Positions 18,109 through 25,687 of a stretch of DNA of 62,292 nucleotides are shown here, piece after piece (the first letter of the stretch is position 1; every line of letters begins with the position of its first letter). The stretch lies in assembly GCA_900754115.1 (NCBI GenBank), contig CAAEBM010000017.1, positions 1-62,292 of the forward strand, read 5' to 3'. A program made the position numbers and the translations under genes. This DNA comes from Bacilli bacterium (GTDB taxonomy: Bacteria; Bacillota_I; Bacilli_A; RFN20; CAG-631). The notes beneath the pieces were generated by a model. It searched no databases. It was not told where the DNA came from and worked only from the letters and a program-made list of their open reading frames with translations.

Positions 18109-18420
18109 TTAAAAAATTCTTTCAATATTAGCTAAAATTTGTTCTTTTGTTTTAAAGCCAAGTTCTCTTTTTTCTAATTTTTTTTCTTTGATATAAATCA
18201 TTGTTGGAATGGATTGAATACCAAAAAGGCTTGCTAATTCAGTTGCTTCATCAACATTCACTTTGACAAATTTTACATTTTGAGTTGTTGCAGCAACGTT
18301 TTCAAAAATAGGAGCCAACATTTTACAAGGTCCACACCAAGAAGCGTAAAAGTCAATGACTACATTTTTGTTATTTTCTGTCAATTGATCAAATTCTTGT
18401 TTCGTTTTAATTTGTTCCAT
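18109..18420 (-). CDS. trxA: Thioredoxin
   Basis: 103 residues with the active site WCGPCK (Cys29 and Cys32) and the cis-Pro loop SIPTMI. It is a cytosolic protein disulfide reductant. It has its own promoter with TGATATAAT at 18444-18452 and an AAGGAGG site before ATG. No thioredoxin reductase is adjacent. Confidence 0.96.
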   Translation of the reverse strand: MEQIKTKQEFDQLTENNKNVVIDFYASWCGPCKMLAPIFENVAATTQNVKFVKVNVDEATELASLFGIQSIPTMIYIKEKKLEKRELGFKTKEQILANIERIF

Positions 18421-18443
18421 TATTATTCCTCCTTATTAATAGT

Positions 18444-18452
18444 ATTATATCA
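18444..18452 (-). promoter_or_regulatory. Extended -10 promoter of trxA
   Basis: TGATATAAT on the minus strand (TATAAT at 18444-18449), 24 nt from the ATG. Same nonamer as the aroB promoter. Confidence 0.6.
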
Positions 18453-18479
18453 AAAAACTACTTTTACTACAAAATGAAC

Positions 18480-18722
18480 TTAATCATGGTTCATTTTTTT
18501 TATAGAATCGTTAATTTGGTTGTTTTTTACAGCGTTAATAATTTTATCTTCTTTTTCTTTGTCAACATCTTTTCCCGCCATTTGAGCAATATTATGAATT
18601 AATTCTCTTAAATTTTTTTCATCACTCATATTTTTATTTTGAATCGATTTAGCTAAGGAAATGATATCTGCTTTTTTTACATTTGTTTTAGACTCGACTT
18701 TTTTAAATAAATTATTATTCAT
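18480..18722 (-). CDS. spoVIF: SpoVIF-like sporulation protein
   Basis: 80 residues. The pattern FKKVESKTNVKKADIISLAKSI, then DEKNLRELIHNIAQMAGKDV and KEDKIINAVKNN, closely follows Bacillus stage VI sporulation protein F, a forespore protein needed late in spore maturation. The family call rests on recalled sequence similarity over the whole length. AGGAGG precedes the ATG. It lies between der and trxA on the same strand. Together with yabG at 47072 it points to a spore-forming lineage, though such genes also persist in non-sporulating relatives. Confidence 0.72.
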   Translation of the reverse strand: MNNNLFKKVESKTNVKKADIISLAKSIQNKNMSDEKNLRELIHNIAQMAGKDVDKEKEDKIINAVKNNQINDSIKKMNHD

Positions 18723-18764
18723 AAAAACCTCCTAACATAATATATGTATTAGAAGGCCTGAATA

Positions 18765-20075
18765 TTATTCCCTTGCTCGACAAATGATTTTTATAGGTGT
18801 TCCTTCAAAATCAATTCGTTCACGAATTTTATTTTCTAAATATCGTTGGTAACTAAAATGCATATATTCTGGATTATTGACAAATAAAATAAATAGCGGT
18901 GGGCAAGTATCCACTTGATTAGCAAAAAAGATTTTTAATCGTCCTCCATTAAAGTCAGGAGTAGGATTATAAGCAAAAGCATCTAATATAATTTCGTTGA
19001 CAATACTTGTGGGAATGTGTTTATTTGCATTATTATATACTCTTTGTATTTCATCGAATAATAGATGCACCCTTTGTTTTGTTTTTGCACTGACAAAAAG
19101 AATGGGAGCATAGGATAAAAATTTAAAATTTTCCCTGATTTTTTTTATAAATTCATTTGTGGATTTTTCATTTTTTTGTACTAAATCCCATTTATTTACC
19201 ACGATAATGATAGCTTTTCCTTCTTCAACGGCATAACCGACAATATTTTTATCTTGTTCTCTTATGCCTGCTTCTCCATCTAAAATAAGTAGACAAACAT
19301 CGCTTCGGTCAATCGCATTTAAAGCACGCAAAGCAGCATATTTATCGATGGCTTCATATATTTTTCCACTTTTTTTAAGACCTGCTGTATCAATGACACA
19401 AAATTTTTGATTGTCGCGAACAAAAGGAGTATCAATGGCGTCACGAGTTGTTCCTTCAATATTTGAAACGATGACTCTTTCTTGATTAAGACAAGCATTA
19501 ACTAAAGAAGATTTACCGACATTTGGGCGACCAATCATACAAAAATGAATGACGTCTTCTTCTTTTTCCGTTGAAATAGCAGGCAAATGATTTACAATCT
19601 GATCTAATAAATCACCAATTCCAATGCCATGATTGCAAGAAATCATTATTAAATCACTATCAATACCTAATTGATAAAAGTGATAAGCATCGGCTGTTAA
19701 TGTAACATCATCTACTTTATTAATAGCAAGTAATATCGGTTTTTTAGTTCTTTTTAAAATTTTTGCAATAAGTAAGTCGTCTTGTGTGATATCTTGACGC
19801 CCATCGCAAACAAAAACAATGACATCGGCTTCTTGAATGGCAATTTCAGCCTGAATGCGAATGCTTTCTTGAAAAGGTTTGTTTTCAATTTCAATTCCAC
19901 CTGTATCAATTAAATTAAAAGTACGAGTTAACCAGGTAGCTTTCGCATAAATGCGATCTCTTGTTACGCCAGGTTCATCATAAACAATTGATTTTCTTTC
20001 TCCAACGATACGATTAAATAAACTGGATTTACCGACATTTGGTTTTCCAACTATAGCGACAGTTGCTTGTTTCAT
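18765..20075 (-). CDS. der: Ribosome-associated GTPase Der (EngA)
   Basis: 436 residues with two tandem G domains (Walker A GKPNVGKSS at about 10-18 and GRPNVGKSS at about 180-190; NKVD and NKWD specificity motifs) and a C-terminal KH-like domain. It is essential for 50S assembly. The start overlaps the cmk stop by 4 nt, the common cmk-der arrangement. Confidence 0.97.
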   Translation of the reverse strand: MKQATVAIVGKPNVGKSSLFNRIVGERKSIVYDEPGVTRDRIYAKATWLTRTFNLIDTGGIEIENKPFQESIRIQAEIAIQEADVIVFVCDGRQDITQDDLLIAKILKRTKKPILLAINKVDDVTLTADAYHFYQLGIDSDLIMISCNHGIGIGDLLDQIVNHLPAISTEKEEDVIHFCMIGRPNVGKSSLVNACLNQERVIVSNIEGTTRDAIDTPFVRDNQKFCVIDTAGLKKSGKIYEAIDKYAALRALNAIDRSDVCLLILDGEAGIREQDKNIVGYAVEEGKAIIIVVNKWDLVQKNEKSTNEFIKKIRENFKFLSYAPILFVSAKTKQRVHLLFDEIQRVYNNANKHIPTSIVNEIILDAFAYNPTPDFNGGRLKIFFANQVDTCPPLFILFVNNPEYMHFSYQRYLENKIRERIDFEGTPIKIICRARE

Positions 20076-20737
20076 TCTATCAAGTCCTTTGCTAGTTTGA
20101 TGATTTTTTCGACAACTTCTTCGATGGACATATAAGAAGTATCAATTTCTATGGCATCTTTTGCTTTTTTTAAAGCACCAAAAGGTTTATTTTCATCTAA
20201 AAAATCACGTTTTTTTATTTCTTCTTCTAAAACAGATAAGGGAGTATGAATTCCTTTTAATAAATTTTCTTCATATCTTCTTTGTGCTCTGATTTTGCTT
20301 GAAGCAACTTGGAAAATTTTTAAATCAGCAAAAGGTAAAACGACCGTCCCAATATCTCTTCCATCCATTACAACGCCTTTTTGTTGTTGAGCTAGTTTTT
20401 GTTGCAATAAGACAAATTTTTCACGAACACATCGAGGAGATGATACAAGAGAAACAGCATTTGTTACATCACGATTGCGAATGGCAAGAGTGACGTCTTT
20501 TTGATTGAGAAATACATTCCCGTGATTGGTTAATTGGATATCGATATGTTCAATTGCTTCACATAATGCTTGTTCATCCTTTAAAGGAATATGATGCTCT
20601 AAAGCATATAAAGTTAAGCAACGATACATGGCACCTGTATCAATATAAGTATAATTTAAGCGACGAGCAACTTCTTTTGCAACACTGCTTTTTCCTGCAG
20701 CACCAGGTCCATCAATGGCAATTGTTATATATTTCAT
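20072..20737 (-). CDS. cmk: Cytidylate kinase
   Basis: 221 residues from the ATG at 20737, which has AGAGGTG 6 nt upstream; an in-frame GTG at 20746 is part of that site and is less likely. P-loop DGPGAAGKSS, then YIDTGAMYRC and GRDIGTVV are the CMP kinase motifs. It phosphorylates CMP and dCMP. It is coupled to der through a 4-nt overlap. Confidence 0.96.
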   Translation of the reverse strand: MKYITIAIDGPGAAGKSSVAKEVARRLNYTYIDTGAMYRCLTLYALEHHIPLKDEQALCEAIEHIDIQLTNHGNVFLNQKDVTLAIRNRDVTNAVSLVSSPRCVREKFVLLQQKLAQQQKGVVMDGRDIGTVVLPFADLKIFQVASSKIRAQRRYEENLLKGIHTPLSVLEEEIKKRDFLDENKPFGALKKAKDAIEIDTSYMSIEEVVEKIIKLAKDLIE

Positions 20738-20749
20738 TTTGCTCACCTC

Positions 20750-21013
20750 TTAAATCAACAATAAAATCACAATTATAATGAGTATCAATAAAAAAAAGGC
20801 AAGGATTCCAATTAAAAGAAATTTTGGTTTTGCTTTTTTTTGTTTTTCTTGTGGTTTTTTTGTGGTAGAAGTGGCAAAGAATGAAGGGTCAACAGCACTT
20901 AAAAGATTTTTGTTTTCTAAGTGTTTGGGGTCTTTTAAAAGTAAATCATACTCTTTATTTACTTCATTTACTTTTTGATGTAGTTCTTTATTTCTTTCCA
21001 TTCGAGTTTCCAC
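20750..21013 (-). CDS. Small tail-anchored membrane protein, unknown
   Basis: 87 residues: a charged helical N-terminal region (1-35), a Lys-rich linker (about 50-65) and one hydrophobic C-terminal helix (about 66-87), so it should be tail-anchored with the bulk in the cytoplasm. The GTG at 21013 has GGTGG 9 nt before it and is the better start; an ATG at 21001 is the alternative. It lies 12 nt upstream of cmk in the same operon. I do not recognise a family. Confidence 0.6.
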   Translation of the reverse strand: METRMERNKELHQKVNEVNKEYDLLLKDPKHLENKNLLSAVDPSFFATSTTKKPQEKQKKAKPKFLLIGILAFFLLILIIIVILLLI

Positions 21014-21064
21014 AGTATATCACCACCGAAGGTATTATAGCAAAAATGTAAAACTAAAAAAAGA

Positions 21065-21751
21065 TTAAATGCATAATTCTTTAATGACGTAGGAGGCAAT
21101 ACACATCCCAGCAACAGCGGGTAAAAAACTAATACTTCCAGGACTATGTTTTCCATGTTCTTCTGAAGCAATTTTCTTTGTAGGAATTTCTTTTGAATAG
21201 AGAACAGGAACATTTTTTATATTTCTTTTTTTCAATTCTATGCGCATTACTTTAGCTAATGGGCAAATGGAAGTTTTAGCAATATCAGTGATTTCAAATA
21301 AAAAAGGATTGATTCGATTTCCTGTTCCCATGCATGATAAAATAGGAATATTTTTTTCTTTAGCAATTTGAATGAGTGCAATTTTTGCTGATACCATATC
21401 AATAGCATCGACAATAAAGTCGATTTGCGTAAAATCAATTTGATTTGCATTTTCTTGCTGGAACATAAAATCATAAACAACGACTTTAGCATCGGGTTGA
21501 ATTTTTAAAATTCTTTCTTTTTGCAAAGTCGTTTTTTTCTGACCGATTGTACCAAAAAAAGCTAATAAATGCCGATTAATATTAGATAAAGCAATGGTAT
21601 CATAATCAATTAAAACAAAAGAATGAATACCTGCTCGTACAAGTCCTTCGACGACATAACATCCAACCCCCCCTAAACCAAAAATAGCTACAGTTTTATT
21701 TTTTAAATTTTCAGTATCGATAAGCAAATTAGTTCTTTCAAAAAAATCCAT
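21065..21751 (-). CDS. tcdA: tRNA threonylcarbamoyladenosine dehydratase
   Basis: 228 residues of the ThiF/E1-like fold. The nucleotide loop IFGLGGVGCYV (about 23-33) and the SNINRHLLA motif are clear. TcdA uses ATP to cyclise t6A37 to ct6A in ANN-decoding tRNAs. The start is 1 nt from the stop of the U32 gene before it, so it belongs to the same tRNA-modification operon. TcdA is preferred over other ThiF relatives because of the length and the C-terminal motif HSPGSISFLPAVAGM. Confidence 0.9.
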   Translation of the reverse strand: MDFFERTNLLIDTENLKNKTVAIFGLGGVGCYVVEGLVRAGIHSFVLIDYDTIALSNINRHLLAFFGTIGQKKTTLQKERILKIQPDAKVVVYDFMFQQENANQIDFTQIDFIVDAIDMVSAKIALIQIAKEKNIPILSCMGTGNRINPFLFEITDIAKTSICPLAKVMRIELKKRNIKNVPVLYSKEIPTKKIASEEHGKHSPGSISFLPAVAGMCIASYVIKELCI

Positions 21752-21752
21752 A

Positions 21753-22946
21753 CTATTTCCTCCTTAAAAAAGTGTCTTTTTTTAAAGCTTCTGAAAATTG
21801 AATTTTTAATATTTGTTGAGGATGGTTGGCAATTGTAATTTCATTATCATCTAAATCCCACATTTTTAAAATGCGTAAAGGTTGATTGGGCGCTTTAGGC
21901 CGTATTGCTTCTAATAAAGAATCAATTGTAAAATGATTGCGTTGTTCGACAAAAGTACAATTCAATTGGTCGCTATCTTTTAAAACAATACCGACAAATG
22001 ATTGATTGGCATTTTTGGACTTGACATGGGATAAAAGACCTTCGTTTTTGAAATGTGGATTAAAAAAGACTTCACTTAAAGAACGACTTTCAATTTTTTG
22101 CAATTCATTTTTAAAATATTGCATTTGCTTTTTAGAAATTTGTTGACTACTACAATATAAATCGATAAATTCACGATAAATCTTTACCACATTAGCAATA
22201 TAATACATGGATTTCATTCGTCCTTCAATTTTAAAACTATCTATTTTAGCATCTATTAAAGAGGGAAGATAATTTAATGCCATTAAATCAAAGGAAGCCA
22301 AAGAAATATAATCGGGATGAATTAATTTATCTTGACAATATAATTGATAAAGCCACCGACAACTATGAGCACATCCTCCTTTATTGGCGTCTCGTTGTAC
22401 CATTGCATTACTTAAAGTGCAGCGTCCAGAAAAAGAAGAACACATTCCCCCATGAATGAAAACTTCTAAAGGAAAGGAAGTTTTTTCTTTAATATCACGA
22501 ATTTGATTGATGTTGAGTTCTCGCGCTAAAACGACACGATCCGCTCCTAGTTGTTTAAAAAATTGGACTGCTTTTGAATTTAAAATAGAATGTTGCGTAC
22601 TGATATGAATTTCAAAGTGACAACGAAGAGCCTTGGCTTGCATTAAAACAGTTATAGAAGAAACGATGATAGCATCAACTTGTAAACGATCTAATTCTAA
22701 TAAATATTTTGACAAACCTTCAAAATCTGCTTCATTTGGAACAATATTGACGGTGACATATACTTTAGCATGATGTTGATGAGCAAATTGCACGCCTTCT
22801 TCAATATCTTTTAGTGTAAAATTGTTTGCTTTAGCTCGCAAAGAAAAAAGTTTTCCTCCGATGAAAACGGCATCAGCACCATATAAAATAGCAATTTTTA
22901 AGCGTTGTAAGTCTCCAGCAGGAGCTAATAATTCCGGGCGATACAT
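21753..22946 (-). CDS. trhP2: U32 family protein, TrhP2-like (tRNA wobble uridine hydroxylation)
   Basis: 397 residues. Starts with the family signature ELLAPAGDLQRLKIAILYGADAVFIGGK. The Cys motif SGRCTLSNAMVQRDANKGGC, followed by C in HSCRW, supplies the conserved Cys residues for an Fe-S cluster. In Bacillus the pair yrrN-yrrO (trhP1-trhP2) hydroxylates U34 of tRNAs, and related enzymes use prephenate as donor. Here the pair is preserved with 4 nt between the genes. The older label of collagenase-like peptidase is probably a misnomer for this subgroup. Confidence 0.85.
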   Translation of the reverse strand: MYRPELLAPAGDLQRLKIAILYGADAVFIGGKLFSLRAKANNFTLKDIEEGVQFAHQHHAKVYVTVNIVPNEADFEGLSKYLLELDRLQVDAIIVSSITVLMQAKALRCHFEIHISTQHSILNSKAVQFFKQLGADRVVLARELNINQIRDIKEKTSFPLEVFIHGGMCSSFSGRCTLSNAMVQRDANKGGCAHSCRWLYQLYCQDKLIHPDYISLASFDLMALNYLPSLIDAKIDSFKIEGRMKSMYYIANVVKIYREFIDLYCSSQQISKKQMQYFKNELQKIESRSLSEVFFNPHFKNEGLLSHVKSKNANQSFVGIVLKDSDQLNCTFVEQRNHFTIDSLLEAIRPKAPNQPLRILKMWDLDDNEITIANHPQQILKIQFSEALKKDTFLRRK

Positions 22947-22950
22947 AAAA

Positions 22951-23805
22951 TTACTCCAATTCCATTTCTTTTAATAAAAATCCAGTTGAAAAAATTGTCA
23001 AATCTTCTTTAGGGATAGGCATCTCTTTTTCTAAAACATTTTTATAAATTTCAATCCAATGTGAAAGAAAATCGATGTTTTCAAAAATGCCATCAAAAAT
23101 AATAAAGGACAAATGTTTTTTTAGCTGAGCAATAGAAGATAAATAAGATAAAGGTTGAGGATAAAAAATAAACGTTCCACTATCGTTTTCAATGATTGGA
23201 TACCATTCTTCTCTACTTTTTTCTTTTAAATAAAGATTTTTTTGTGCAAAATCATTTTTTTGAAGAGAATGAAAATGAAAAAAATGAGATAATATTTTAC
23301 GTTTTGAATAATAAATGGGAACATATCCAAACGCTTTAATTCCTGCACAGGATTGATATTTTAATGGCAAAGAACAGATATCTTTTAATGTGGCATCTTT
23401 TGAAAAAACACATTTAGGAATACCCAGTTGATGATAAGTTAATAAATCAGAAGCACTTCTTAAAAAGGTTTCATGATAAAAAATAAGTAATGATTCTATT
23501 TGAAGTTCTTGTGCCATTACATAAATAGCAAAGTCACAAAAAAAGATACCATCAACTTGCAAATCTTTTAAAAAAGATAAATAATTTTGAACTCGACAAA
23601 GTTCTTGATCTGTAAAAATTTTATTGACAAGAACGTATAATTTTTTTTGATTTTTTTTACAAAATGATTTAGCTTGTTTAAGTTGATTTTTTGAAAAAGA
23701 AGCGGTCAAGTATGTAGCATAAAAACAATGCCCTAATAAAAAACTATCAACTTGCTTTAAAATCGGCATATCTTGTAGTGAAAAAATAGTTGAAATCAAT
23801 TCCAT
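22951..23805 (-). CDS. trhP1: U32 family protein, TrhP1-like
   Basis: About 284 residues. It resembles a shorter U32 barrel without the Cys cluster: SFCKKNQKKLYVLVNKIFTD-type stretch, VDGIFFCDFAIYV and an Ile/Leu-rich barrel core. It pairs with the longer U32 gene as yrrN does with yrrO. The frame is open from an ATG at 23829, but that ATG overlaps the best -10 box (23828-23833), so it should lie upstream of the transcript start. ATGs at 23811 or 23805 are more likely; I chose 23805, which has GAAAGAAG upstream. Confidence 0.72.
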   Translation of the reverse strand: MELISTIFSLQDMPILKQVDSFLLGHCFYATYLTASFSKNQLKQAKSFCKKNQKKLYVLVNKIFTDQELCRVQNYLSFLKDLQVDGIFFCDFAIYVMAQELQIESLLIFYHETFLRSASDLLTYHQLGIPKCVFSKDATLKDICSLPLKYQSCAGIKAFGYVPIYYSKRKILSHFFHFHSLQKNDFAQKNLYLKEKSREEWYPIIENDSGTFIFYPQPLSYLSSIAQLKKHLSFIIFDGIFENIDFLSHWIEIYKNVLEKEMPIPKEDLTIFSTGFLLKEMELE

Positions 23806-23827
23806 AGACATTCTTCTTTCTTTTTCC

Positions 23828-23836
23828 ATTATATCA
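23828..23836 (-). promoter_or_regulatory. Extended -10 promoter of the trhP-tcdA-cmk-der operon
   Basis: TGATATAAT on the minus strand (TATAAT at 23828-23833). The expected transcript start is near 23821, leaving a very short leader. It heads five to seven closely spaced genes down to der. Confidence 0.5.
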
Positions 23837-23881
23837 TAAAAGTTTGCAGCAAAAATATAAAATAATTTAATATTATTTTAA

Positions 23882-23909
23882 TTGAAAATTATAAGAAAAA
23901 GGATATAAT
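23882..23909 (+). promoter_or_regulatory. Strong promoter of the tandem lipoprotein operon
   Basis: -35 TTGAAA (23882-23887), 16-nt spacer, -10 TATAAT (23904-23909), about 47 nt before the GGGAGG ribosome site. No operator palindrome was seen. Confidence 0.7.
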
Positions 23910-23962
23910 ATTATTGAATAAGAATGTTTTAATTAAAATTTCTAAAATAGGGAGGAATAAAA

Positions 23963-25687
23963 ATGAAATTTAATAAAGCCTTTTTATTGCCAGCAATGAT
24001 AGCGCTTATATCAGTCACTGGTTGTAAAAAGACAGAACAAAAGGTAGGCGTTGATGAGTTAGGATTTATACCTGAAGAAGTTCGCTCTTACCAAGGAGAT
24101 ATTGATGTATTGCTTTATATTGAAGGACAATTTGGTGAATTAAGAGATATTGGTAATCCAAAGAGAACTTCTGATGATTTTAATGATGCAGCATTAGCTC
24201 GTTTTGCTGCAGGTGCTAGAGAGTTTAGAAATATCGCTCCTGGTGTTCGGATTAATGTTCGTTTTACTTCTATTAATGATTACAATAACGAAATTATGAA
24301 TTATATTTCTGAAAAGGGGCATGTTCCTCACATTATGCATGGGGTAGATCATGTTAATGAAATGATTCAAAAAGGATATGCAACAGATTTGACGAAATAT
24401 AAAGATTCTGAACTTTATAAATCTTATGATGATGGCATTTTAAATGAATTTAACTTTGGAGGATTTCAAGGTGCTTTTCCTTATATGATTTATCCTATGG
24501 GTGTATTTGTAAATACTAGATTAATGGAATCTAGTGATGGTGGTTATGGTGATTATAGCGCCTTATTAGAAGATTACACTTTTGAAAATTTTGTTGAAGC
24601 TTGTGAAAATGCGAAAAATTTTGAAAGAAACGTTGCTGCTATGCCTCATATGCAACAAGATTTCTTAAGTTATATGATTCCAACAATTAATCAATCTTAC
24701 AAATTTGATCGTCAAGTTGATTTAAATAACTCTTTAGTTGAAGATTTATTAGTTTTAGAAAAAAGATTATATGACACAGTTGCTTATGAATACATTCCTG
24801 GTAATAATAATTCTCCAAAACCTGGTATGGATGATGCTGGAATTGCAGATTGGCAAGGAAATGCAGACTTTATTAACAATGAACGTTATGTATTTAATGC
24901 TGAAATGCCCTGGAATTTAGGTTTATTATCTTTAATGGCTACTGAAGCAGGAAAAGAAGCAGATTTTGATTATATGCCTTGGCCTAAAGCAGATAAAAAC
25001 ACAGAAAATGTTGTAGGAATGATTGCTGAAGGATTAACGATTGGTAATCAATGTCCATTAGATGCTACAGGAACTGCTAGATGTGTGGAAGGTGGAGAAC
25101 TTGCCACTGATGTTGCCGCATATTTTACAATGTTTTTAACAAATGACCCAAGATCTTTGGCTGCAAGAAGCGAAATTGATTGGTTAAATATTACAGAACC
25201 AGTTAAAGGAGTATTAGATTTACCAACTGTTGATAAAAATTTCAAATTCTCTTTCCAAGAAGAAGATGAAGAAAATGCTTTCTATATTCAATTAAGAGAT
25301 TGGTTTGAGTGTTATTCTACTTGGTGGATAAAAGAAAGTGATACTGATACTCCTGATGTTTATGATTATGAAAATATTAAACCAGGCATGAGAGAAGTAT
25401 TAAAGATTTTCTATGGAGAAGATGAAACACGCAGAATTAATTTCTATGGTATTCCAGATAATTTACCGAATGCACAAGGTGGAACGGATGATATCATGAA
25501 AGAATGGATGGAAAGATACAATTGTAATAATGTTTTAATTTCTGATAGCACATGGGTAAGTACGGTTAGAAATCGTTTATCTTCATGGGAAGATACTATT
25601 AATACTAGAATCAATGAAGTTTATGAATATTTCCAAGAATGTATTAATGAATATTACGGAGAAGGGTCTTACAATGTTTTGGCATAA
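23963..25687 (+). CDS. Lipoprotein, extracellular solute-binding protein (sugar type), copy 1
   Basis: 574 residues. Lipoprotein signal with lipobox SVTGC, Cys21. The mature part has the features of family 1 solute-binding proteins: a hydrophobic core around YMIYPMGVFVNT and a C-terminal Trp-rich region. Such proteins deliver sugars or oligosaccharides to an ABC importer. No permease is beside it; an MsmX-type ATPase lies at 35360. The segment IGNQCPLDATGTARC carries two Cys that recur in the next gene, a possible disulfide. GGGAGG precedes ATG. The last 14 nt overlap the next gene. Confidence 0.82.
   Translation: MKFNKAFLLPAMIALISVTGCKKTEQKVGVDELGFIPEEVRSYQGDIDVLLYIEGQFGELRDIGNPKRTSDDFNDAALARFAAGAREFRNIAPGVRINVRFTSINDYNNEIMNYISEKGHVPHIMHGVDHVNEMIQKGYATDLTKYKDSELYKSYDDGILNEFNFGGFQGAFPYMIYPMGVFVNTRLMESSDGGYGDYSALLEDYTFENFVEACENAKNFERNVAAMPHMQQDFLSYMIPTINQSYKFDRQVDLNNSLVEDLLVLEKRLYDTVAYEYIPGNNNSPKPGMDDAGIADWQGNADFINNERYVFNAEMPWNLGLLSLMATEAGKEADFDYMPWPKADKNTENVVGMIAEGLTIGNQCPLDATGTARCVEGGELATDVAAYFTMFLTNDPRSLAARSEIDWLNITEPVKGVLDLPTVDKNFKFSFQEEDEENAFYIQLRDWFECYSTWWIKESDTDTPDVYDYENIKPGMREVLKIFYGEDETRRINFYGIPDNLPNAQGGTDDIMKEWMERYNCNNVLISDSTWVSTVRNRLSSWEDTINTRINEVYEYFQECINEYYGEGSYNVLA

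Noticed and set aside
21753..23805. Labelling the U32 pair as collagenases.
   Set aside because: The pair and its tRNA-modification neighbours fit TrhP1-TrhP2 better. There is no secretion signal.
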